Positions 57,973 through 64,000 of a stretch of 64,000 nucleotides of DNA are shown here, piece by piece (position 1 is the stretch's first letter; each line of letters opens with the position of its first letter). Position numbers and translations under genes: made by a program. Source of the stretch: Loktanella gaetbuli (GTDB lineage: Bacteria > Pseudomonadota > Alphaproteobacteria > Rhodobacterales > Rhodobacteraceae). The stretch is taken from the NCBI RefSeq assembly GCF_020531945.1, contig NZ_JAJATZ010000003.1:501457-565456 (forward strand). Reading direction: 5' to 3'. The notes beneath the pieces were generated by a model. That model had not been told where the DNA came from, ran no database searches, and was given only the letters and a program-made list of their open reading frames with translations.

Positions 57973-60576
57973 ATGAACCTCGAAAAATTCACGGAACGGT
58001 CGCGCGGTTTCATACAGGCCGCTCAGACCATCGCTATGCGCGAAGATCACCAGCGCGTCTTGCCCGAACACCTGTTGAAAGCCGTCATGGACGACGAACA
58101 GGGGTTGGCGAATAACCTGATTACCAAGGCCGCTGGCGATGCTGCGGTCGTGCGTGCTGCCGTCGATGCCGCCGTAGCCAAACTGCCAAGCGTCACTGGC
58201 GGCAGTGGCCAGATCTACGTCGATACCTTGACGGCCAAGGTGCTGGACGAGGCCGAAAAGTTGGCGTCCAAAGCCGGCGACAGTTTTGTTCCGGTGGAAC
58301 GCATTCTGACGGCGTTGGCGGTTGTCAAATCCAAGGCCAAGGATGCGCTGGACGCAGGTAAGGTGACGGCCATGGGCCTGAACAGCGCGATTAACGACGT
58401 GCGCAAGGGGCGCACGGCCGATAGCGCGAGCGCCGAAGATGGCTATGACGCGCTGAACAAATACGCTCGCGACCTGACCGAAGCTGCTCGCGAAGGGAAA
58501 ATCGACCCGATCATTGGCCGGGACGAGGAAATCCGCCGCGCGATGCAGGTGCTGTCGCGCCGGACCAAGAACAACCCTGTGCTGATCGGCGAACCGGGCA
58601 CCGGCAAAACCGCGATCGCAGAGGGTCTTGCCCTGCGCATCGTCGATGGCGATGTGCCGGAAAGCCTGCGCAACAAGCGCCTGATGGCGCTGGACATGGG
58701 TGCGCTGATTGCCGGTGCAAAATACCGCGGCGAATTCGAAGAACGACTGAAGGCGATCCTCAAGGAAATCGAGGCCGCCGCAGGCGAGGTGATCCTGTTC
58801 ATCGACGAAATGCACACGCTGGTGGGGGCGGGCAAATCGGATGGTGCGATGGACGCGGCCAACCTGATCAAGCCAGCCCTTGCGCGTGGCGAGCTGCATT
58901 GCGTGGGTGCGACGACGTTGAACGAATACCGCAAGTATGTCGAAAAGGATGCGGCCCTCGCACGGCGGTTCCAACCGATCATGGTCGAGGAGCCGACCGT
59001 TGTGGATACCATCAGCATTCTGCGTGGGATCAAGGAAAAGTACGAGCTGCACCACGGCGTGCGGATCGCCGATGCCGCATTGGTCGCTGCTGCCACGCTA
59101 TCGCACCGCTACATCACCGACCGGTTCCTGCCCGACAAGGCGATCGACCTGATGGACGAGGCCGCCAGCCGCCTGCGGATGGAAGTGGACAGCAAGCCAG
59201 AGGCGCTGGACGCGCTGGATCGCGACATCATGCAAAAGCAGATCGAGCAGGAGGCCCTGCGCAAGGAAGACGACGCCGCGTCCAAGGAACGGCTGGCACG
59301 GCTGGAAAAGGATCTTGCCGAATTGCAGGAACGCGCTTCGGAAATGACGGCTGCCTGGCAGGCCGAGCGTGACAAGCTGGAGGGCGCGCGCGAGGTCAAG
59401 GAGCAGCTGGATCGCGCCCGCGCCGAGCTGGACATCGCCAAGCGCGAGGGCAACCTCGCCAAAGCCGGAGAGCTGTCCTATGGCGTGATCCCGCAGCTGG
59501 AACGCAAGCTGGCGGAAACCGACGGTGACGATCAGGTGGTCGAGGATGCCGTGCGCCCTGAACAGATTGCCGAGGTCGTCGAGCGCTGGACCGGTATTCC
59601 CACGTCCAAGATGCTGGAAGGCGAACGTGACAAGCTGCTGCGCATGGAAGAGGCGCTGGGTGCCCGCGTCATCGGACAAGAGTTTGCCGTGCGCGCGGTG
59701 TCGAACGCCGTGCGCCGCGCACGCGCGGGTCTGAACGACGAGGCGCGGCCACTGGGGTCGTTCCTGTTCCTGGGGCCAACCGGCGTCGGCAAGACCGAAC
59801 TGACGAAATCCCTGGCGGACTATCTGTTCGACGATGACAACGCGATGGTGCGTATCGACATGAGTGAATTCATGGAGAAACACGCCGTGTCCCGCCTGAT
59901 CGGCGCGCCTCCGGGCTATGTCGGCTACGACGAAGGTGGCGTGCTGACCGAGGCGGTGCGGCGCAGACCCTATCAGGTCGTGCTGTTCGACGAAGTCGAA
60001 AAGGCACACCCCGACGTGTTCAACGTCCTGTTGCAGGTGCTGGATGACGGTATTCTGACCGACGGGCAGGGGCGGCGCGTGGATTTCAAGCAGACCCTGA
60101 TCATCCTGACCTCGAACCTTGGGTCGCAAGCGCTGAGCCAATTGCCAGAGGGTGCGGATTCCGCGGCGGCCAAGCGTGACGTGATGCAAGCGGTGCAGGC
60201 GCATTTCCGGCCCGAATTCCTGAACCGGCTGGATGACACCGTCATATTTGACCGGCTCAGCCGTGACGACATGGGCGGGATCGTCGATATCCAGTTGCGG
60301 CGCTTGGAACGCCGTTTGGAAAGCCGCAACATCACGCTCGACCTCGATGCGGCGGCGCGGCAGTGGCTGGCCGACGAAGGCTATGACCCTGTGTTCGGCG
60401 CGCGCCCGTTGAAGCGCGTGATCCAGCGGGCCATTCAGGATCATCTGGCCGAAATGATTCTGGGCGGGGATGTGCGTGACGGGGATACCGTCCAGATCAG
60501 CGCCGGTGCCGATGGTTTGATCGTGGGCGACAGGGTCAGTGCGACCCGGCTGCCCAAACCTGAAATCGTCCACTGA
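57973..60576 (+). CDS. clpB: ATP-dependent disaggregase ClpB
   Basis: An 867-residue Hsp100: N-terminal Clp_N domain, NBD1 Walker A GEPGTGKTAIAEG, middle coiled-coil (about residues 410-530), NBD2 Walker A GPTGVGKTELTKS, and C-terminal D2-small region. With DnaK it extracts proteins from aggregates. ATG 57973 with AGGAGAG upstream. I see no clear sigma-32 promoter. Confidence 0.98.
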   Translation: MNLEKFTERSRGFIQAAQTIAMREDHQRVLPEHLLKAVMDDEQGLANNLITKAAGDAAVVRAAVDAAVAKLPSVTGGSGQIYVDTLTAKVLDEAEKLASKAGDSFVPVERILTALAVVKSKAKDALDAGKVTAMGLNSAINDVRKGRTADSASAEDGYDALNKYARDLTEAAREGKIDPIIGRDEEIRRAMQVLSRRTKNNPVLIGEPGTGKTAIAEGLALRIVDGDVPESLRNKRLMALDMGALIAGAKYRGEFEERLKAILKEIEAAAGEVILFIDEMHTLVGAGKSDGAMDAANLIKPALARGELHCVGATTLNEYRKYVEKDAALARRFQPIMVEEPTVVDTISILRGIKEKYELHHGVRIADAALVAAATLSHRYITDRFLPDKAIDLMDEAASRLRMEVDSKPEALDALDRDIMQKQIEQEALRKEDDAASKERLARLEKDLAELQERASEMTAAWQAERDKLEGAREVKEQLDRARAELDIAKREGNLAKAGELSYGVIPQLERKLAETDGDDQVVEDAVRPEQIAEVVERWTGIPTSKMLEGERDKLLRMEEALGARVIGQEFAVRAVSNAVRRARAGLNDEARPLGSFLFLGPTGVGKTELTKSLADYLFDDDNAMVRIDMSEFMEKHAVSRLIGAPPGYVGYDEGGVLTEAVRRRPYQVVLFDEVEKAHPDVFNVLLQVLDDGILTDGQGRRVDFKQTLIILTSNLGSQALSQLPEGADSAAAKRDVMQAVQAHFRPEFLNRLDDTVIFDRLSRDDMGGIVDIQLRRLERRLESRNITLDLDAAARQWLADEGYDPVFGARPLKRVIQRAIQDHLAEMILGGDVRDGDTVQISAGADGLIVGDRVSATRLPKPEIVH

Positions 60577-60584
60577 ACACGGAC

Positions 60585-60612
60585 GGGGGCGGGCCGATGC
60601 CCGCCCCCTTTT
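60585..60612 (+). terminator. Terminator of clpB
   Basis: GGGGGCGGGC-CGAT-GCCCGCCCCC followed by TTTT, 9 bp after the stop. Confidence 0.92.
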
Positions 60613-60700
60613 CTTGTGCGGGGCCGTGACGGCGTGATGGCGGGGAACCGCGTCATGGTGCAATGTGTTGAAACGCAATCATGTCCAACGGAGGCACAGC

Positions 60701-61432
60701 ATGCGCAGCATGACCATTCGCAGCACGATTTTCGCCAGCATCGCGGCGCTGGGCCTTGTGGCCTGCGATGACGGACCGACACTGGTGTCCGAACAACAGG
60801 TCGCGCAGATGGGATTGCAGGAATGGAATGCGATCCAGCAGCAGGTTCCGGTGTCGAACAACGCGGCCTATCAGAACCGGCTTGATCGTGTGACGCGCCG
60901 GCTGCTGGACGCCGCCGGTGAGAATTCTTCCCGTTGGCGCTGGCAGGTGTTTCAGAGCCCTGAACCAAATGCCTTTGCCCTGCCGGGAAACAGGATCGGT
61001 GTGTTTTCAGGCATGATGCAGATTGCCAGCACCGATGCGGAACTGGCCGCAGTCGTGGGGCACGAGATCGCGCATTTGCAGGCAAATCACGGGGCGGAAC
61101 GGGTGTCGGCCCAGATGGCCAGCGAAATCGGATTGAGCGTGCTGGACGCTGCATTGGGTGCCCGCGAAGTCGCTGGCCGCGAACAGATCGGGTCTGCCCT
61201 GGGCATGGGGGTGCAATACGGTGTCCTGCTGCCCTATTCGCGCCGGAACGAGCTGGAGGCAGATCGCTTGGGTATCGCGTTGATGGATGCAGCGGGTTAC
61301 GACCCGCGCGCTGCCCTGACATTTTGGGAAAAGATGAGCCGCGCCAGCAGTCGCAGCCCCGAGTTTTTGACGACCCATCCCGCGCCGAACACGCGGATCC
61401 AGCAGATCGAGGCGATCATCGCCGATTTGTAG
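60701..61432 (+). CDS. M48-family metallopeptidase lipoprotein
   Basis: A 243-residue protein with a lipoprotein signal (GLVAC, Cys22 about) and the zinc motif HEIAH (His121, Glu122, His125) plus the third ligand region ELEADRLGIALMDAAGYDP. It resembles BepA/LoiP/YcaL-type periplasmic quality-control proteases. ATG 60701 with GGAGG upstream. Confidence 0.93.
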   Translation: MRSMTIRSTIFASIAALGLVACDDGPTLVSEQQVAQMGLQEWNAIQQQVPVSNNAAYQNRLDRVTRRLLDAAGENSSRWRWQVFQSPEPNAFALPGNRIGVFSGMMQIASTDAELAAVVGHEIAHLQANHGAERVSAQMASEIGLSVLDAALGAREVAGREQIGSALGMGVQYGVLLPYSRRNELEADRLGIALMDAAGYDPRAALTFWEKMSRASSRSPEFLTTHPAPNTRIQQIEAIIADL

Positions 61433-61451
61433 AACGAGGCCCAACAAAGCA

Positions 61452-61479
61452 AAAGGCCCCGGCAATTGCCGGGGCCTTT
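61452..61479. terminator. Bidirectional terminator between M48 and fasciclin genes
   Basis: 28-bp perfect palindrome AAAGGCCCCGGCAA / TTGCCGGGGCCTTT, serving both convergent genes. Confidence 0.88.
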
Positions 61480-61499
61480 CTCTTTCGCTGATGCGGCGA

Positions 61500-61982
61500 T
61501 TACATCGGCGGCAGAATGACGGTGTCGATCACGTGGATCACGCCATTTGAGGCTTCGATGTCGGCGGTCGTGACGGTTGCGTCGTTGACCATCACGGAAT
61601 CACCCACGGTGATCGTGACATCGGCACCGTTGACGGTTGTGGCGTTCATGCCATCGGACAGGTCCGTGGACATCACGGCACCGGGCACGACGTGATACGT
61701 CAGGACGGCGGCCAGTGCTTCGGGATCTGCCAGCAGACCCTCGACTGTGCCCTCGGGCAGCGCGGCAAATGCCTCGTCTGTCGGTGCAAACACGGTGAAC
61801 GGGCCTTCGCCCTTCAGCGTCTCGACCAGGCCAGCGGCCTCAACGGCTGCAACCAGCGTGGTAAAGTTGCCGGCTTCGACAGCGGTGTCGACGATGTCTT
61901 TTTCAGCGGCGTGGGCGGCGGCAAACGCACCGGTGCCCAAGGTCATCAGGGCGGCGGTCGTCATAAAGGTACGGCGTAGCAT
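61500..61982 (-). CDS. Fasciclin (FAS1) domain secreted protein
   Basis: A 160-residue protein with a signal peptide (cleavage near AFAAAHA) and one FAS1 domain: FTVFAPTDEAFAALP, YHVVPGA, NGVIHVIDTVILPP. FAS1 proteins mediate surface or cell adhesion, but in rhodobacters single-domain forms are also linked to stress. Followed by the terminator above. Confidence 0.93.
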   Translation of the reverse strand: MLRRTFMTTAALMTLGTGAFAAAHAAEKDIVDTAVEAGNFTTLVAAVEAAGLVETLKGEGPFTVFAPTDEAFAALPEGTVEGLLADPEALAAVLTYHVVPGAVMSTDLSDGMNATTVNGADVTITVGDSVMVNDATVTTADIEASNGVIHVIDTVILPPM

Positions 61983-62276
61983 TTTGTCGTCTCCTAGTTT
62001 GATCCAACAGCGTCATGCGCTGTATGTTTCCCAATGCCCCTCTCGCGCGAAAGTTTCATGGCCTTCTGCGGCAGCATGTCACTGGTCAAACCTAGGCCTG
62101 TCGCTAAGCTGCGATAGTTTTATTTTTCAAATGCCATCTGTGTGACCGCCCGTGAGTTTTCGTGATCAATTTCACCCCCTGATTGTGCGGCATTTCAGTG
62201 GCTGGCTGCATCGTGAGAAACCTTTCAGTCAATCCGTGCGTATATAGAGAGACACAAAAAACCGAGGGAGCGCCGC
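61983..62276. other. Divergent intergenic region between fasciclin and msrP genes
   Basis: 294 bp, no supported ORF or RNA. It should hold promoters for both flanking genes; I see no clear conserved box. Confidence 0.5.
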
Positions 62277-63179
62277 ATGGCCTATCGCTGGAAGAACGAC
62301 CTGACACCCGCAGACGTCACACCAAAGTCCCTGTTCCTGAACAGGCGCCAGTTGATCGCGGGCACGGCAGGTCTGGGTGCGATCGCCGTCGCGGGCGGCG
62401 CACGGGCGCAGGACGCACTGGTGCCCAACAGCTTTGAGGACATCACGACCTACAACAACTTCTACGAATTCGGCACCGGCAAGACCGATCCTGTACAGAA
62501 CGCCAGTGCCATGGTGGTCGACCCTTGGACCGTGACCATCGACGGTATGGTGGACAACCCCGGCGAATATGCCTTGGCGGACCTGCTGGACGGGCTCGAG
62601 ACCGAAGAACGGATCTACCGTTTCCGCTGTGTCGAGGCATGGTCGATGGTCGTCCCTTGGAACGGGGTCGAACTTGCGGACATCCTGGACAAGGTCGGTG
62701 TGCAGGATGGCGCGCAGTACGTTGCCTTTGAAACTGTGGTGCAGCCCGAGAACATGCCCGGTGTTCGCCGGAACGTCATCGACTTTCCCTATGTCGAGGG
62801 TCTGCGTCTGGAGGAGGCGCGCCATCCGCTGACGATGATGGCCACCGGGATCTATGGCGAACCGATGCCGAAACAGAACGGCGCACCCATGCGTCTGGTG
62901 GTGCCGTGGAAATACGGTTTCAAATCGATCAAGTCGATCGTGCGGATCACGCTGACCGATACCCAGCCGCCGACCACTTGGAATAACATCAATGCACGTG
63001 AATACGGGTTCTATTCGAACGTGAACCCGACCGTGGATCACCCGCGGTGGAGCCAGGCGACAGAACGGTTGATTGGCGGGGGGCTGTTCAGCAGCCGTCA
63101 GGACACCCTGATGTTCAATGGCTACGAAGAAGAGGTCGCGAGCCTGTATGAAGGCATGGACCTGACGGCGAACTACTGA
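62277..63179 (+). CDS. msrP: Protein-methionine-sulfoxide reductase catalytic subunit MsrP
   Basis: A 300-residue molybdoenzyme with a twin-arginine signal (NRRQLIAGTAGLGAIAVAGG, residues about 22-41), Mo-cofactor domain with the ligand Cys118 in YRFRCVEAWSMVVPW, and ATGIYGEPMPKQNGAP. It is exported folded by Tat and repairs oxidised methionine in the periplasm. TGATG overlap with msrQ. Confidence 0.96.
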   Translation: MAYRWKNDLTPADVTPKSLFLNRRQLIAGTAGLGAIAVAGGARAQDALVPNSFEDITTYNNFYEFGTGKTDPVQNASAMVVDPWTVTIDGMVDNPGEYALADLLDGLETEERIYRFRCVEAWSMVVPWNGVELADILDKVGVQDGAQYVAFETVVQPENMPGVRRNVIDFPYVEGLRLEEARHPLTMMATGIYGEPMPKQNGAPMRLVVPWKYGFKSIKSIVRITLTDTQPPTTWNNINAREYGFYSNVNPTVDHPRWSQATERLIGGGLFSSRQDTLMFNGYEEEVASLYEGMDLTANY

Positions 63180-63820
63180 TGACCCTGCCTGCACGTATCA
63201 ACGGATGGGTGCGGGTCGTGCCCGCATGGCCGATCTACATTCTCGCCGTGGTGAACCTGCTGTGGGAATTCTGGCTGGCCCTGAACGGTCTGCGCCAATA
63301 CGCGGTGGAACCGATCAACGTGCTGGAACGCCAGTATGGTGAGATCGCGCTGATCATGCTGATCGCGGGTCTCTTTATTACACCGATACGGAACTGGACG
63401 GGGGTGAACCTCGTGAAATACCGGCGGGCCATCGGCCTGTCGGCATTTCTGTTCGTGCTGGCGCATTTCCTGGTCTTTGCCGTCCTGGATGTCCAATCGG
63501 TCAGCCGAGTCGTGACCGAAGTGATCAAGCGGCCGTATGTCACCGTCGGATTCGCGGCCTTTGTCCTGCTCATCCCGTTGGCAGTCACATCGAATAACCG
63601 CAGCATCCGCAAACTGGGGCCGGTCCGGTGGCGCAAGCTGCATATGCTCACCTATCCCATCGTCGTGCTCAGCGGTCTGCATTACATCTGGCTGGTCAAA
63701 GGATGGCCGATCGAACCCTTTGCTTACATGGCCGTGATTCTGGCGTTGCTGTTCGTACGGATAAAATGGACCGGGATTCGTGATTATCTGGCCAAACGGG
63801 ACGCATCAGCATCGTCTTGA
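63179..63820 (+). CDS. msrQ: Haem-binding membrane subunit MsrQ
   Basis: A 213-residue ferric-reductase-like membrane protein with about 6 helices and haem-ligand His residues (FVLAHFLVFAVLD, HMLTYPIVVLSGLHY). It brings electrons from the quinone pool to MsrP. ATG 63179 overlaps the msrP stop. The 180 bp after it hold no gene that I can support. Confidence 0.94.
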   Translation: MTLPARINGWVRVVPAWPIYILAVVNLLWEFWLALNGLRQYAVEPINVLERQYGEIALIMLIAGLFITPIRNWTGVNLVKYRRAIGLSAFLFVLAHFLVFAVLDVQSVSRVVTEVIKRPYVTVGFAAFVLLIPLAVTSNNRSIRKLGPVRWRKLHMLTYPIVVLSGLHYIWLVKGWPIEPFAYMAVILALLFVRIKWTGIRDYLAKRDASASS

Positions 63821-64000
63821 GTATGTGCGCTGCCCGAGTCGTGAGGGCTCACGCGAATGCGAGGTTATAATCTTCCGATCTGACGCTAGGTCCGTGAATG
63901 GAAATTTCCCTAAGATACCGAAAACACAGAAAAATCGATGATTGAGCGAAAAAATCGATATTTCTTGAAAAAGGTGCTTGCGGGTGTCGGCGTGTAACCG

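Noticed and set aside
56932..59055. A 707-codon minus-strand ORF across the repeat protein and clpB
   Set aside because: It is antisense to the EEAAPAE repeats (whose 21-bp units open the reverse frame) and to clpB; its product has no family features and low-complexity Leu/Phe/Ser repeats.
59098..60678. A 526-codon minus-strand ORF
   Set aside because: Antisense shadow of clpB and its terminator; no recognisable domain.

Overview
The window is a stretch of an alphaproteobacterial chromosome, almost certainly from a marine Rhodobacteraceae (roseobacter-type) aerobic anoxygenic phototroph. Evidence is the high-GC sequence, the gene families and operon orders, and a block of bacteriochlorophyll, spheroidene-pathway carotenoid and reaction-centre genes. 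A PufX-like gene follows pufM and no pufC is present, which from memory suggests a Yoonia/Loktanella/Jannaschia-like lineage; the genus is not settled by what I can see.

Left part (1-20 kb): a truncated M16 peptidase; an ArsR/SRPBCC pair divergent from mutL; rmuC and a small lipoprotein; a four-gene operon (COG2907 flavoprotein, DUF1365, GPH-type MFS carrier, SDR) that resembles the singlet-oxygen-responsive RSP1091-1087 operon of Rhodobacter sphaeroides; an orphan membrane protein; a saccharopine dehydrogenase-like gene, a histidine phosphatase, recQ, a GST with a divergent WYL regulator, yaaA, an unaccompanied Cys-type formate dehydrogenase catalytic subunit and a DUF481 outer-membrane protein closed by a strong terminator.

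Middle part (20-41.7 kb): a Liv-type ABC transporter operon bracketed by two acyl-CoA-ligase-like genes (20.3-29.0 kb); a caspase-like protein lacking the expected catalytic residues and carrying peptidoglycan-binding domains; a secreted PPC-domain protein; rpmJ and tRNA-Val(GAC); N-formylglutamate amidohydrolase; dinB divergent from a Nudix gene; a hydantoinase/oxoprolinase-family gene with an ABM-domain partner; and a ynjF-ynjB-ynjC-ynjD transporter operon.

Right part (41.7-64 kb): a compact photosynthesis block. crtD-crtC run leftward; crtE-crtF, bchC-bchX-bchY-bchZ and pufQ-B-A-L-M-X run rightward. Tandem TGT-N12-ACA sites of the PpsR/CrtJ type lie in the crtD/crtE divergent promoter and upstream of bchC. 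The block ends at two 3' hairpins and is followed directly by housekeeping genes (SPFH/NfeD, pyrF, a Glu/Ala/Pro-repeat protein, clpB, an M48 lipoprotein, a fasciclin protein, msrPQ). The other photosynthesis genes (puh, bchFNBHLM, crtAIB, ppsR) are not here, so the cluster must be split or rearranged. A family of dispersed GC-rich repeats recurs through the window, and one copy lies in frame inside the 5' end of bchY.
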